DNA of 64,000 nucleotides from Herpetosiphonaceae bacterium. GTDB lineage: Bacteria > Chloroflexota > Chloroflexia > Chloroflexales > Herpetosiphonaceae. The first letter of the stretch is position 1; each line of letters starts with the position of its first letter. The stretch lies in the NCBI GenBank assembly GCA_026003835.1, contig BPHZ01000001.1, positions 1,062,001 to 1,126,000 of the forward strand, written 5' to 3'. The position numbers were made by a program, and so were the translations under genes. The notes under the pieces are model-generated. The model saw only the letters and a list, made by a program, of their open reading frames with translations, was not told where the DNA came from and did no database searches. Shown piece after piece: positions 1 to 13,013 of the stretch.

Positions 1-615
1 ATCATCGCAGCGCGGCGTGTGCGGGCGACGCAGCAATACACCGCCAAGCGGCTGGCCGCGCTGCGGCGGCAGCAAGCGCGTCAAACCAAGGGGTCACGCC
101 GGCATCGCCGCCTCCAGCGGCGCAAGAATCGGTTTCTGGCGCAGCAGCGGCGGCGGGTGCGCGACCTGGAGCACACGGTGAGCCGGGCGGTGGTGGCCTT
201 TGCGGTGGAACGGCGGGCGGGCACGCTCGCGCTGGGCGATGTGCGCACCGTCGCCGATGGCAAACGGCTCAACAGGAACAGCCAGCAGAAGGTCAGCAGC
301 TGGTCGCACGGCCGCCAGCGGCAATACATCACCTACAAAGCGGAGGCTGCTGGCATCCGCGTGGTGTTGGTCGATGAAGCCTATAGTAGTCAAACCTGTC
401 CCAACCCCGACTGCAAGCACCGTTACAAACCCCAGGGGCGCGTCTATCGCTGTCCGGCCTGTGGGTTGCGGGCACCGCCCAAAGGGCACCCGGATGCGGT
501 TGGGGCGGCCAATCTGCTCTCGCGCTTCCTGTATGGAGCGGTGGGGCAGATCCGGCCACCGCCACAAACCACGTATCGTAGACCGGCTGCCTTCGGGCAA
601 GCGGAGCATGCGTAG
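1..615 (+). CDS. tnpB: TnpB/OrfB RNA-guided nuclease (5' partial)
   Basis: This is the C-terminal half of a TnpB protein; the open frame runs off the left edge of the window. The zinc finger is clear: CPNPDC followed about 15 residues later by CPACG. The last RuvC motif is present as HPDAVGAANLLSR, whose Asp is the RuvC-III acid. The segment where most TnpBs carry the RuvC-II glutamate (IxxEDL type) reads TLALGDVRTVADG, so Gly replaces Glu. A glutamate occurs instead in VDEAYSSQTC just before the zinc finger. TnpB proteins are omega-RNA-guided DNA nucleases that help IS605-type elements persist. Whether this copy is active cannot be decided from the fragment. Confidence 0.85.
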   Translation: MIAARRVRATQQYTAKRLAALRRQQARQTKGSRRHRRLQRRKNRFLAQQRRRVRDLEHTVSRAVVAFAVERRAGTLALGDVRTVADGKRLNRNSQQKVSSWSHGRQRQYITYKAEAAGIRVVLVDEAYSSQTCPNPDCKHRYKPQGRVYRCPACGLRAPPKGHPDAVGAANLLSRFLYGAVGQIRPPPQTTYRRPAAFGQAEHA

Positions 616-698
616 TCCCCTGGACACGGGGACACCCACAGGGTACCCGGGCTCGCGGCTAGCCGCGAGAAGCCGCGGGGCGTCAAGCCCCAGCGGAG
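616..698 (+). ncRNA. Candidate omega-RNA scaffold at the tnpB right end
   Basis: In TnpB systems the guide RNA is made from the 3' end of tnpB and the right end, and its guide is the flanking DNA. The three consecutive hairpins between the tnpB stop and the MFS fragment fit such a scaffold. The guide would then begin near 699, inside the interrupted MFS gene. This rests on position and hairpins only; no conserved omega-RNA model was tested. Confidence 0.4.
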
Positions 699-1628
699 TG
701 TCACTTCTATCTCATCTGGGCGGCTGTGGGGGTGGTGATGGCTGCCGTGCTTTACGAGCCGGCGTTCGCCACCCTGGCGCGCTGGTTTATCCGCTATCGC
801 CGCCGGGCGCTTACGTTGCTGACCCTTTTCGGCGGTTTGGCAAGTGTTATCTTTACCCCGCTGACCCACTGGCTGATCGAGCGCTATGGCTGGCGAGACG
901 GCGTAGCGATCCTCGCGCTTATCCTTGGGGTGGTCACTGTTCCGCTGCACGGCCTGATCCTACGCAGCGATCCACGCGAGATTGGAGCGTTGCCCGACGG
1001 CATCGACGCAACAACCGGCGCGCAGGCCGGGAGGCCGGTTGAGGAAAACAGGACGGTGACTGAGGTACTACGCGAGCTACCGTTCTGGGCGCTGACTGGG
1101 GCGCTCACCTTGAACGCCTTCTGCGCTGCGGCGATCAGCGTTCACTTGATCCCCTATTTGATCAGCAGCGGCTACGAGGCCGGATTTGCTGCCGCTGTCG
1201 CGGGGCTGGTTGGCGCGATGCAACTTCCCGGCCGCCTGCTCTTCGCTCCGCTTGGCCGCGGGCTGGAGCAGCGGCGGCTGGCTATGGCGGTTTTCGCCGG
1301 CCAGGGAGGCGCGCTGCTGATCCTCTCGGCGGCGTCCGGCCCTGCTGCCGTGATCGCCTTTGTCATCATCTTCGGCATGAGCAACGGCATGACCACACTG
1401 TTACGCGCCGCGCTCGTCGCCGAGCTGTACGGCGCGGCCAGGTATGGCAGTCTAAGCGGCGTGATCAGCCTGTTCTCGACCAGCGCGCGGGCGCTGGCGC
1501 CCATTGCAGCCGGCCTGCTCTACACTCTTTGGGGCGGCTACCGGCCGGTGCTCTGGCTGCTCTGCCTGATCGCGCTTGCCGCGCTACTTCCCGCCGGACT
1601 GGTTACGCGACGGCTCCAGCTCTCATGA
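699..1628 (+). pseudogene. MFS transporter, N-terminus removed by IS insertion
   Basis: The open frame from 699 reads directly out of the IS end as CHFYLIWAAVGVVMAAV and continues as a typical major facilitator superfamily permease: LYEPAFATLARWF, a loop with the basic run RYRRR, then a series of hydrophobic helices to the stop. About 310 residues remain of a family usually near 400, so roughly the first three helices are missing and would sit on the far side of the insertion. A GTG at 726 or ATG at 738 could start a shorter product, but there is no convincing RBS and the fold would be incomplete. Substrate unknown. It ends 38 bp before the convergent gyrB. Confidence 0.8.
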
Positions 1629-1666
1629 CCGCCGCGCAACGGCACTAGCGGGGCGCCATGCAAGCC

Positions 1667-5092
<3,426 letters not shown>

Positions 5093-5248
5093 TCAAATCC
5101 TCATCCTTGAGCGGCTCACCTGGCCGATCCTTGTGAAAGCACGCATGAATCCCTTCCCCCGGCAGCTGTGGACCGGAGGTGACAGACGAGCCTGTAGTGG
5201 TGGTTTAGCCCGCCAGAAAGGGATAATCCGTTCCGTGATACTGTTGAT

Positions 5249-5257
5249 ATTATACCA
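5249..5257 (-). promoter_or_regulatory. Extended -10 promoter for gyrB
   Basis: On the minus strand TGgTATAAT (perfect -10 at 5249-5254 with upstream TGn) lies 160 bp before the gyrB start, leaving a leader of about 150 nt. The -35 region is weak (TGGCTA with 17-bp spacing). Confidence 0.55.
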
Positions 5258-5362
5258 TATTTTACCTGATTTAGCCAGCTTTTAGAATATTTGTGCTATT
5301 ATACCACCTTTAGAATCGGTGCGCAAGAGCGTTGTTTCGCGGCAATCAAGATAGCAATAGTT

Positions 5363-5396
5363 TATAATAGTCTTATTCATCGCCATCCGTTGGAGG
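5363..5396 (+). promoter_or_regulatory. -10 TATAAT and RBS for the 5405 gene
   Basis: TATAAT occurs at 5363-5368 and GGAGG at 5392-5396, eight bases before ATG 5405. This supports 5405 as the start rather than the longer upstream open frame. No good -35 was found. Confidence 0.5.
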
Positions 5397-5404
5397 AAAG
5401 AGAT

Positions 5405-6094
5405 ATGCTGACATATGAAAATGTTGTAACGCTCCTGCTGAGTGCCTCGGAGCGGCAGCAGTTGAATATCGTTCTATCACAGGAACAGCTGGATACACAT
5501 GCATTGGTGCGCACGTTTATGATGACCTGTTTACCGCGCGGAACGCGTGATCCCAATGCATTCCAGCCACGCGTAACAGTTTCGTTTCGCTGGGATCCCG
5601 CGCTGACGACGATCTCAATTATCGGCAGCGAAGGAATCTGTGACCTTTATCACGCGCCCGATCAGTCCTGTCCTCACGCCGATGTGGGCTGTGCCTACGA
5701 TGCAATGCTTGAGATCGAGGCTACCTATCAGATTCCTATCCCTGAAGAGCATACCGAGGATATCGCCAGCGTTGTCGGGCTGGCTGCAAGTACCCGCGAT
5801 CTGCTTGCTTCGACCGTGGATAGCAGCGAAGATCTAGAGGTGCGCGTACAGCTGGTCTTCGATAGTGGCGGCGCTTCTGTCTCGCAATTGGAGGCCATCC
5901 AGCGCTGGCTGATCGATGATGATCTGCACGAGGCGGAGACGCTGGGCCAAACATTTGCCGAGATCTGCGCGGAGGTCGCCGAGGCGCTTGAGGCGCTCGC
6001 CGGCCATGAGCCACCCCCACCCTCGCTGGGCTCAGAGAGGGATCACGATGACCTGGGCGATCATCTGACCTATCTTCGCCCACCCACAGCGTGA
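5405..6094 (+). CDS. Acidic protein of unknown function
   Basis: I do not recognise this 229-residue protein. It is rich in Asp and Glu, has no signal peptide or membrane segment, and ends in a Pro-rich acidic tail (HEPPPPSLGSERDHDDLGD). The N-terminal 60 residues look helical (VVTLLLSASERQQLN), followed by a likely beta segment RVTVSFRWDPALTTISI. Three cysteines (ICDLYH, SCPHADVGC) lie close together near residues 80-98 but do not form an obvious zinc motif. It lies 115 bp before the McrB-like ATPase on the same strand, so the two may be co-transcribed. The start is chosen by the GGAGG RBS. Confidence 0.7.
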   Translation: MLTYENVVTLLLSASERQQLNIVLSQEQLDTHALVRTFMMTCLPRGTRDPNAFQPRVTVSFRWDPALTTISIIGSEGICDLYHAPDQSCPHADVGCAYDAMLEIEATYQIPIPEEHTEDIASVVGLAASTRDLLASTVDSSEDLEVRVQLVFDSGGASVSQLEAIQRWLIDDDLHEAETLGQTFAEICAEVAEALEALAGHEPPPPSLGSERDHDDLGDHLTYLRPPTA

Positions 6095-6209
6095 TGAGAG
6101 CAGGGAGCTGGAGGAGCCAGTCCCCTCTAGACGGACCTATCACCGGCAATATAGCTGCCTTAGATTGAAGTTTGGCCCTGGCCTGTCACTCAAGTGTGAA
6201 ACGTGCAGA

Positions 6210-7938
6210 ATGGCTGAGCAGGAACAACAGGAGCAATTTGCGGGTTTTTCGCGCGAAGCGCTGGAGGCACTGGAGGTGCCGGGTATTGCCGGGCGCTGGG
6301 CGGCTGTGCAGTCACTGCTGCATCCTCCTCTGGCGCTGCTGCTGGCCGAGATCGATCGGGCCGGACGGGCGCGTTTCCCGCTGCAGTGGCCGCTCTATGA
6401 GGTTAGCTATAAGTCGCAGCGCTATATCAACCGCGGTGCGGCAGGCCGGGCGCCTATCGAAGAGTATCACGCCGCTATCGATCGTCCGCCGCGGGGCTGC
6501 GGTATCTACGTTGGCGTCAGCGGCTCCGAGCGCGCGATCCTCGTCGGCCTCCAGCTGTGGCGTGCTCGCAAAGATGAGCTACGGCGCGTGTGGGAGTCTG
6601 CTCGCGCCCTCTGGCTCCCGCTGGTCGAGTCGCTCCCCGAAGTGCGCTTCGCCGGCAGATCGTCCGTGGCTGCCCACGAAACCTGGATGGATCAGTATCT
6701 GCGTCTGCGCGGCGCCGGCTACCTGTGGGCCGGCTACAGCTACAGCTGGGACGATCCGCTGGTGGGGACGCCTGCCTTTGCCGAGCGCGTCGCCGCCGAT
6801 GTGCTCAGCCTCTTCCCGCTGAACGAGGCGTTGATGGAGCAGGCGGAGGAACTGCCTGCCTGGGGCCGGTTGCTGGAGGAGCGAGCGCCCTATGGGGCCT
6901 TTGCGCTGCCGCCCGTCGAGGAGATCATCGAGCGTATTCATGCGCGTGGCTTCGCCTACCCGGACCAAATCGTTCGCGCCTACCATCTGGCCCTCCAGAC
7001 CAAACCGTTGGTGATCTTGCCGGGCATCTCCGGCACTGGCAAGACCCGCCTCACCCGGCTCTACGCCGATGCGATCCACGGTGTGCCGCTGGGTCACGAC
7101 AACCCCTTCTACCTGCTGGTTGCCGTCCAGCCCGACTGGCACAACGCCCGCGATCTCCTCGGCTACTACAATGCGCTCACAGGCCGCTTTCATCCCACGC
7201 CGCTGATGCGCTTCCTGATGCGCGCCACCGCCGATCCCGCGCACCCTTACTATGTCTGTCTTGACGAGCTGAACCTGGCACGCCCTGAGTATTATCTGGC
7301 GCCGCTGTTGAGCGCCCTGGAGACGACGGAGCACGAGATCGACCTTGGCGCTCCTACAGAGCAGGTGGAGACGGTGACCGGCGAGGTGCTGCGTAATCCC
7401 TTCCGGCTGCCGCTCAACGTCCTTTTTACGGGGACCGTTAATGTCGATGAGTCGACCCATGCTCTAAGCGATAAACTGCTGGATAGGGCCAATGTGATCG
7501 AGCTGACCGATGTGGATCTGGAGGCGTTCCGCAGAAGCTACCGCCGGCCGATCAACGAGCGCGCCTGGAGGCTGTTGCAAGAAATTCAGCCGCTGCTGCG
7601 CGAGGCGGGCCATCCTTTCGGCTACAGGGCGGCCTCAGAGATCCTGCGCTATATTGAGGCATCTGAGGGGGGTGCTGCCGCTTGAGACGGCTCTTGATCT
7701 GCAGATCAAGCAGAAGCTGTTGCCGAAACTGCGGGGCGAGAATACGCCGCGCTTCCGGCGGGCGCTGCTTGGGCTGCTGGGGCTGTTAACGGATCGATCA
7801 GTTGAGCGGCTAAGGCCGGGGGATCTGATGGTTATGGATGTTACAGCCGCCCCGTTTCCCGAGTCAGCGGCAAAGATCCTCGCTATGTTGCAGCAGCTCG
7901 ACCGCGAAGGGTACACGGACTTCTACGGGGCGAACTGA
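6210..7938 (+). CDS. McrB-like AAA+ ATPase (one-base frameshift at 7667-7672)
   Basis: The central part is a McrB-family AAA+ domain: Walker A GISGTGKTR near residue 275, Walker B YYVCLDELNLARPEY, a sensor segment FTGTVNVDEST, and LLDRANVIEL. McrB ATPases power DNA translocation in modification-dependent restriction. The roughly 250-residue N-terminal region is unlike the EVE/PUA or SRA readers I know. The first frame stops at 7685, but the family's C-terminus (LETALDLQIKQKLLPKL) continues one frame over. The break is in a run of six Gs where five would keep the frame, giving a 575-residue product. No mcrC-like nuclease gene follows, so a role in restriction is unproven. ATG 6210 has no strong RBS. 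Confidence 0.7.
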
Positions 7939-7968
7939 AGGTACTCCTCAAGATCTCCTGGCTGTGGG

Positions 7969-8775
7969 CTAGGAGCCGCGCAAGATTCGCAGGATCTCGT
8001 CCTCTTCGCTCGACTGAGCCGTGGGAGCAGGCGTCTGCCTGGCAAGCTCGTCATAGCGTTGGGCCGGCTGCTGCTCAGGGCTGCGATCCTCGGGCAGCGA
8101 GGCCAGCAGGCGAGAAAGCAAGCCGCCACCTGTAGCGGGGCTCTGTTTGCCGGCCTGCTGTGTCGCACTCACGCCTGGGCGCTTCAACAGGCCGCCTGTA
8201 CGCTGCTTTTCGTCTGGAGACTGCTCCACGTGCACCTGGTCGAGAGGAATCGTGTGGGCGAGCCCCTGATCCATCAGCCGGATCAGCACCCGGCAAACAT
8301 CAAGGGGCTCAAGGACAACATACTCGGCGATCTCTTTGATCGTGCGCTGACCGTCTATCGCTGCCATCACCGGCCAGTCCTCCTCAGAGATCTGGATATG
8401 GCTCATATTGGGGCCTGGGTTGAGGACCGGCACCAGATTAAGGTGCGGGATGCGGGGGCGGATCGCCGCCCAGGCGCGTGCGCGCATCTCACCCTCGTCG
8501 GCAAGGGTCTGTACGTCGCTGAAGAGCGTCTGCGCGCTGGCTGTCTGGCCCGCAATAAAGCGAAATCGGGCGTCTTCTTCCTCGAAAAAGGCCCAAATGG
8601 CCTCCTGCCCGCTCAGGTTGCCGACGCTGGCATGGTACAGCTGGCCCATATGGCTATAGATATAGCCCGGCCCCTGGCGCGTTTGGATCTCCAAAGCACC
8701 TGTGACAGAGCTGAAGACCATGAGATCTAACAGTTCGCGGAGAGGGAATTTGCAGAGTGTACCTTCAAGTATCAA
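7969..8775 (-). CDS. DUF4388 domain protein
   Basis: The N-terminal ~100 residues match the DUF4388 pattern: EGTLCKFPLRELLDLM, a hydrophobic core TGALEIQ, and GYIYSHMGQLYHASVG followed by an acidic stretch. DUF4388 domains occur in bacterial signalling proteins, often beside response regulators. Residues ~150-200 (PVMAAIDGQRTIKEIAEYV...) look like a winged-helix-type segment, and the C-terminus is low-complexity. TTG 8775 is chosen as start because AGGAGG lies six bases upstream; an ATG 20 codons further up lacks an RBS. The gene converges on the McrB-like gene with a 30-bp gap. Precise role unknown. Confidence 0.75.
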   Translation of the reverse strand: MILEGTLCKFPLRELLDLMVFSSVTGALEIQTRQGPGYIYSHMGQLYHASVGNLSGQEAIWAFFEEEDARFRFIAGQTASAQTLFSDVQTLADEGEMRARAWAAIRPRIPHLNLVPVLNPGPNMSHIQISEEDWPVMAAIDGQRTIKEIAEYVVLEPLDVCRVLIRLMDQGLAHTIPLDQVHVEQSPDEKQRTGGLLKRPGVSATQQAGKQSPATGGGLLSRLLASLPEDRSPEQQPAQRYDELARQTPAPTAQSSEEDEILRILRGS

Positions 8776-8835
8776 AATTGCCCTCCTCTTTATAGCGTGT
8801 CGGTTTGGTATCTGATTGTGCTCTAGGAAGAACAT

Positions 8836-9156
8836 TGAGTAAGCTCTCTCCTCTCTATAATTATCACAGCTTGACGGCCTGTGTAAAGGTTACCTTGGTC
8901 CTGAATATCAGCTAGTGCACGATGAATGCGCCTCTGTGGAGATACGGCTGTTGGTTTGCCTATCGGGATAAACATTGCGCGGGGGAGACCTCCCGCACGC
9001 CCTGACGGCGCACGAGGGCTTTTAGTAGAGCCTGAGAGCCGTTGGACAGGGCAGTAGCTTAGGGCCCCTCGGCGCTGCTACTCTATGCTATAATGCCCCG
9101 AAGAGTATATGTCAACAACAGCCTGGCAGTGTGTATCCTAATAGTGAGTTTGAGTT
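8836..9156. other. Intergenic region upstream of lon
   Basis: About 320 bp without a credible gene, between the divergent DUF4388 and lon genes. It contains the lon promoter candidate near its right end. No CIRCE (HrcA) inverted repeat was recognised. A short GC-rich stretch near 8980-9000 may form a small hairpin. Confidence 0.5.
9086..9094 (+). promoter_or_regulatory. Extended -10 promoter for lon
   Basis: TGcTATAAT is a perfect -10 (9089-9094) with the TGn extension, 63 bp before the lon start. The -35 region is poor, as expected of extended -10 promoters. Confidence 0.55.
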
Positions 9157-11637
9157 GTGTCATCCATGCTTGAGAAGAACGATCCTTTCTTTTTTGATCA
9201 GAACAGCGATGAGCAGCTCATTGCCGGCGTCGAGGGCGAGCACGAAGTGCCGGTGGTGCCGTTGATCAATACTGTTCTCTTTCCTCATATGATGACGCCG
9301 CTCTTCGTGGGGCGCGAGCGCTCGCTAGCAGCCGTAGAGGATGCGATGGCCGGCGGTCGAACGATCGTCGCCGTTGCCCAGCGCGATCCCGACGTGGAGC
9401 AGGTTGAGGCTGAGGGCCTCTATACCATTGGCGTTGAGGGCGTGATTGGGCGTGTGCTGAAAATGCCCGATGGCACGACCAGCATCCTGGTGCAGGGACA
9501 ACGGCGCGTCCGTATTCTCTCCTACACTCAGGAACATCCGTCGCTGCGCGCGCGGGTTGTGCCCGTCCTGGTGGACGAGGAGCGAACCCTGGCCGTCGAG
9601 GCGATGATGCGAGCGGTCCTTTCACTGTTCGAGAAAGTCGTTCGCCTCAGCCGGACGATGCCCGACGATGCCTATGTCGCGGCGATGAACGTCGACGAGC
9701 CGGGTTGGCTTGCCGATCTGATCGCCTCGATGCTGCCGCTCGACGTTGCCCGCCGGCAGGAAATCCTGGAGACGATTGACCCGGAGGAGCGCCTGCGCCG
9801 TCTTAGTATTATGCTGTCGCAGGAGCTGGAGGTTCTGGAGCTGGAGAGCCGCATTCAGAGCCAGGTTCAACAAGAGCTGGACCGCTCGCAGCGGGAGTAC
9901 TTCTTGCGCGAGCAGCTCAAAGCCATTCAGCGCGAGCTTGGACAAGAGGATCCGCTGATGCGCGATATTGCAGTTCTGCGCGAGCGTATCGAGTCCGCAG
10001 GACTGCCGGAGAACGTCCAGACCAAGGCCGCAGAGGAGTTGAGCAGGCTGGAGGCCATGGCGCCTGTTTCGCCGGAGTACGCCATGGTGCGTACCTACCT
10101 TGACTGGTTACTTGACCTCCCCTGGACCCAGCAGAGCGAAGATCATACGAACCTGCGCGAGGCGGCGCAGATCCTCGACCGCAACCACTATGGTTTGAAG
10201 AAGGTCAAGGAGCGTATCCTTGAGTTTATGGCAGTGCGGCAGCTGGCCGGCCCCAGGCTCAAGTCGCCGATCCTCTGCTTTGTCGGCCCGCCGGGTGTTG
10301 GCAAGACCAGTCTGGGACGCTCGATCGCCGAGGCGTTGGGCCGCCGTTTTGTGCGCCTCTCGCTGGGCGGAGTCCACGATGAGGCGGAGATCCGCGGCCA
10401 CCGGCGCACCTATATTGGCGCCCTACCCGGCCGTATTATCCAGACGATGAAGGATGCCGGGACGATCAACCCGGTCTTTATGCTCGACGAGATCGACAAG
10501 CTGGGTGCGGATTTCCGCGGCGATCCTGCGGCGGCGCTGCTGGAGGTGCTCGACCCCGAGCAGAACAATAGCTTTGCCGACCACTACCTCGATCTGCCCT
10601 ACGATCTCTCAAAAGTGATGTTCATCACCACCGCAAACTTGCTTGATACCATCCCCGATCCGCTGCTCGACCGTATGGAGGTGATCGAACTACCGGGCTA
10701 CACCGAGGATGAGAAAGTCAAGATCGCGCAGCGCTTCCTGATCCCCAGGCAGCTTGAGGCCAACGGGCTCAAGCCGGGAAGTCTGACGCTCAGCGAGGAT
10801 GCGCTCCGCCGGATCATTCGCGTCTACACCTGGGAGGCCGGCGTCCGTAGCCTGGAGCGCGAGATCGCGACGATCTGCCGGAAGGTGGCGCGTCGCGTGG
10901 CAGAGGGACGGCCTGTGCCGCGCCGCATCCTCCCCTCGATGTTGCGGCGTTTCCTTGGGCCTGAACAGTTCACCTACGGCCTTGCCGGCGAGCACGACGA
11001 AGTGGGAGTCGCCACCGGCATGGTCTGGACGACGAACGGCGGCGATATTATGGCCGTCGAGGTGACGGTGATGGAGGGGAAAGGGAGCCTGGTGCTGACG
11101 GGCCAGCTTGGCGAAGTGATGCAAGAATCGGCGCAGGCGGCGCTCTCCTATGCGCGGGCTAACGCGCGGCGCCTGGGTATCGAGCCGCGGCGCTTCGACA
11201 AGATCGATATTCACATCCACGTGCCGGAGGGCGCAGTGCCCAAAGATGGCCCTTCTGCCGGTGTAACAATTGCCTCAGCGTTGATCTCGGCGCTGACTCA
11301 TCGGCCGTTGCGCCGCGATGTGGCCATGACCGGTGAGATCACACTGCGCGGCCGCGTCCTGCCGATCGGCGGCCTGAAGGAGAAGATTCTCGGCGCACAC
11401 CGCGCGGGAATAACAACTGTTATCATTCCGAAGAAAAACGAGCGCGATCTGGAGGAGATTGCGTCTCATGTGCGGCGGCGGCTCACCTTTGTTCCCGTCG
11501 CTCATATGGACGAAGTATTGGGCGTTGCATTCCGTAAGAGCCCTCTGCGCGACCAGTACGGCGGTGAGCCTGGAGCTCCCGCAGCGCGCCCGGCAGAGAC
11601 TGCGCTGGAGAGCTCCATCATCGCCAGAGATCTATAG
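9157..11637 (+). CDS. lon: ATP-dependent protease Lon
   Basis: Lon degrades misfolded and regulatory proteins in the cytoplasm as a hexamer. The 826-residue protein has the LON substrate-binding domain ([19 protein letters not shown]), a coiled-coil helical region ([18 protein letters not shown]), the AAA+ module with Walker [10 protein letters not shown] near residue 378 and Walker [11 protein letters not shown], and the C-terminal serine protease. The catalytic dyad is visible: Ser700 in PKDGPSAG and Lys743 in GLKEKIL, 43 residues apart as in E. coli Lon. GTG 9157 is the longest start; ATG 9166 would remove three residues. Neither has a strong RBS. The acidic N-terminal extension before the LON domain is short. 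Confidence 0.97.
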   Translation: MSSMLEKNDPFFFDQNSDEQLIAGVEGEHEVPVVPLINTVLFPHMMTPLFVGRERSLAAVEDAMAGGRTIVAVAQRDPDVEQVEAEGLYTIGVEGVIGRVLKMPDGTTSILVQGQRRVRILSYTQEHPSLRARVVPVLVDEERTLAVEAMMRAVLSLFEKVVRLSRTMPDDAYVAAMNVDEPGWLADLIASMLPLDVARRQEILETIDPEERLRRLSIMLSQELEVLELESRIQSQVQQELDRSQREYFLREQLKAIQRELGQEDPLMRDIAVLRERIESAGLPENVQTKAAEELSRLEAMAPVSPEYAMVRTYLDWLLDLPWTQQSEDHTNLREAAQILDRNHYGLKKVKERILEFMAVRQLAGPRLKSPILCFVGPPGVGKTSLGRSIAEALGRRFVRLSLGGVHDEAEIRGHRRTYIGALPGRIIQTMKDAGTINPVFMLDEIDKLGADFRGDPAAALLEVLDPEQNNSFADHYLDLPYDLSKVMFITTANLLDTIPDPLLDRMEVIELPGYTEDEKVKIAQRFLIPRQLEANGLKPGSLTLSEDALRRIIRVYTWEAGVRSLEREIATICRKVARRVAEGRPVPRRILPSMLRRFLGPEQFTYGLAGEHDEVGVATGMVWTTNGGDIMAVEVTVMEGKGSLVLTGQLGEVMQESAQAALSYARANARRLGIEPRRFDKIDIHIHVPEGAVPKDGPSAGVTIASALISALTHRPLRRDVAMTGEITLRGRVLPIGGLKEKILGAHRAGITTVIIPKKNERDLEEIASHVRRRLTFVPVAHMDEVLGVAFRKSPLRDQYGGEPGAPAARPAETALESSIIARDL

Positions 11638-11640
11638 CGA

Positions 11641-11674
11641 GTGGAGCTTTCGCAGGCAACTGTGAAGGCTCCAC
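11641..11674. terminator. Hairpin between convergent lon and SH3 gene
   Basis: GTGGAGC (11641-11647) pairs with GCTCCAC (11668-11674) around a 20-base loop, immediately after the lon stop and before the end of the convergent gene. There is no T-tract, so it is a weak or factor-dependent terminator at best. Confidence 0.4.
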
Positions 11675-11675
11675 C

Positions 11676-12350
11676 CTACTGTACCGGCTGCAGCCAGTCG
11701 GCGGCAGCCCAGCCCTCCAGTCCTCCCGGCTCGCGGACATGCTTCCAGACGAAGCCATGCGCCTCCTGGTCGGGGCCAAGCACCTCGACGCGAGTACCCT
11801 CCGGCAAGGTCTTGAGGATCGTGCCGCCTGGAGACTCTCGTAGGAAGAGTCCTTCAAACCCCGTTCCGCTGACGACATACACCTGTGGCTGAGGAGCCCG
11901 TGTCGGCGGGATCGTCGGCTCCGGCTGGCCATCGTCTGGTTGGCGGATAATCGCCCCCGTAGGCAGCGGCGTCGTCTGCCTGGCCTGGGTTGGTTGGACG
12001 GCCAGCTGGTTTTCGTCGGGCGTGTCCGATCTGTCGCCGGTTAGCAGGATAACGATCAGCAGGATCAGGAGCCCCAGCGCCGTTGCTACAAGGGTCTTCC
12101 ACCCGCCGCGGGATATCCACATAAAGAAGCCGGATGAGTCGATGGGGAACGGGAAAGGGCCGGCGGAGCGCTGACGGGAACGGCCACGGCGGCGATCACG
12201 CCAGTTCGGCGCGACCATCTCGCGCCAGTCTTGCTCCGGCTCTTGTCTGGAAGACGATGGGCGCTCGACGCGGCGAGTCTTGGCATCTGGATCGACACGA
12301 TCTGGATCGTCCTGGTATGGATTAAAACGGCTCGGCCGATTCTGCGACAT
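11676..12350 (-). CDS. Membrane-anchored SH3b domain protein
   Basis: The 224-residue protein starts with a charged, Arg/Asp-rich cytoplasmic region (~90 residues, including RDRRRGRSRQRS). One transmembrane helix follows (WKTLVATALGLLILLIVILL). A Pro/Thr/Gln-rich linker then leads to a C-terminal bacterial SH3 domain (VSGTGFEGLFLRESPGG...LEGWAAADWLQ). The topology is N-in, with the SH3 domain outside. Bacterial SH3 domains often bind cell wall or surface ligands; the ligand here is unknown. ATG 12350 is preceded by AAGGAG. The gene is convergent with lon. Confidence 0.8.
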   Translation of the reverse strand: MSQNRPSRFNPYQDDPDRVDPDAKTRRVERPSSSRQEPEQDWREMVAPNWRDRRRGRSRQRSAGPFPFPIDSSGFFMWISRGGWKTLVATALGLLILLIVILLTGDRSDTPDENQLAVQPTQARQTTPLPTGAIIRQPDDGQPEPTIPPTRAPQPQVYVVSGTGFEGLFLRESPGGTILKTLPEGTRVEVLGPDQEAHGFVWKHVREPGGLEGWAAADWLQPVQ

Positions 12351-12492
12351 AACAGCTCCTTGTCATCTCTAGCACACCACGTTGGACGGATCGGCCAGCA
12401 TGCTTTTCCATGCCGCTCTGATGGGCTTCTCTGCTGGTATGATACACAGAGTAGAACAGATTTTCAAGTTGTTGCCGGATGCCGGATGCTGC

Positions 12493-12852
12493 TCAGACTG
12501 GCTCGCCCTGGTACATATCGTCCTCGGGCGGGCCGGCTGTTGGCTCGTAGGTAATCGAGCGTGATTCGACGACGAGCATCACTGAGCGCTGCGCCGCGCT
12601 GGTGTGATGCTCCTCGCCCGCCTGCACCAGCAGCGCCTGGCCTGCCGGCACCGTTATCACGCGACCATTGACTTCAACCTGCACCTCACCCTCAAGTACG
12701 TAGTAAAACTCGTCGTGGCTGTGACGATGAGGGTAGAAGGATCCCTCGACGACGACCACAAAGGCGTGGTAGCCGTCAAAACGGCAGATCTCTGCCGGCC
12801 GCCAGGGCTCCTGAAGCTCGTTTGCCAGGGCTTTGACGTCGACGTGTTTCAT
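12493..12852 (-). CDS. Small cupin-domain protein
   Basis: A 119-residue single-domain cupin. Motif 1 is partly visible as YPHRHSHDEFYYVLEGEVQV, with the His/His/Glu metal ligands, and motif 2 as PAGQALLVQAGEEHHTSA. Single cupins of this size bind a metal and may act as isomerases, epimerases or sensors; the substrate cannot be told. ATG 12852 has an AGGAGG RBS a few bases upstream. The gene runs alone between the SH3 gene and the UbiB-like gene, all on the minus strand. Confidence 0.85.
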   Translation of the reverse strand: MKHVDVKALANELQEPWRPAEICRFDGYHAFVVVVEGSFYPHRHSHDEFYYVLEGEVQVEVNGRVITVPAGQALLVQAGEEHHTSAAQRSVMLVVESRSITYEPTAGPPEDDMYQGEPV

Positions 12853-13013
12853 GATCGACCTCCTGATAGCTGCTCGCCATGAGCGTTCTGTTGTTCCTGC
12901 TAAGGATAAGCGATACTGTCCTATGAATCATCAGGACTTTCCTGATCCCGTGTGTGAGCCGGTTGCGAAGTGCGGATGATCCGCGCTCATCGCTCATGGC
13001 CGACAGCCTATAG

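Larger units (their letters stand above)
1..699 (+). mobile_element. 3' part of an IS200/IS605-type (tnpB) element, right end
   Basis: The window opens inside a tnpB gene. After its stop the DNA is rich in hairpins: TCCCC/GGGGA at 616-620/628-632, a perfect 18-base palindrome at 652-669, and GGGGC-GTCAA-GCCCC at 677-691. Subterminal hairpins instead of inverted repeats are typical of IS200/IS605 right ends. The MFS reading frame downstream resumes at 699, so the element boundary lies near 698-700. The left end, and any tnpA, lie outside the window. The exact cleavage site is inferred. Confidence 0.75.

Noticed and set aside
5291-5404. Longer N-terminus for the 5405 protein
   Set aside because: The upstream in-frame region contains the TATAAT and GGAGG elements of the gene, so translation should start at 5405.
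8776-8835. Longer N-terminus for the DUF4388 protein
   Set aside because: AGGAGG directly precedes TTG 8775; the upstream ATG has no RBS.
12351-12492. Small gene between the SH3 and cupin genes
   Set aside because: Open frames there extend into the neighbours on the other strand and lack RBS; the stretch probably carries only the SH3 promoter.
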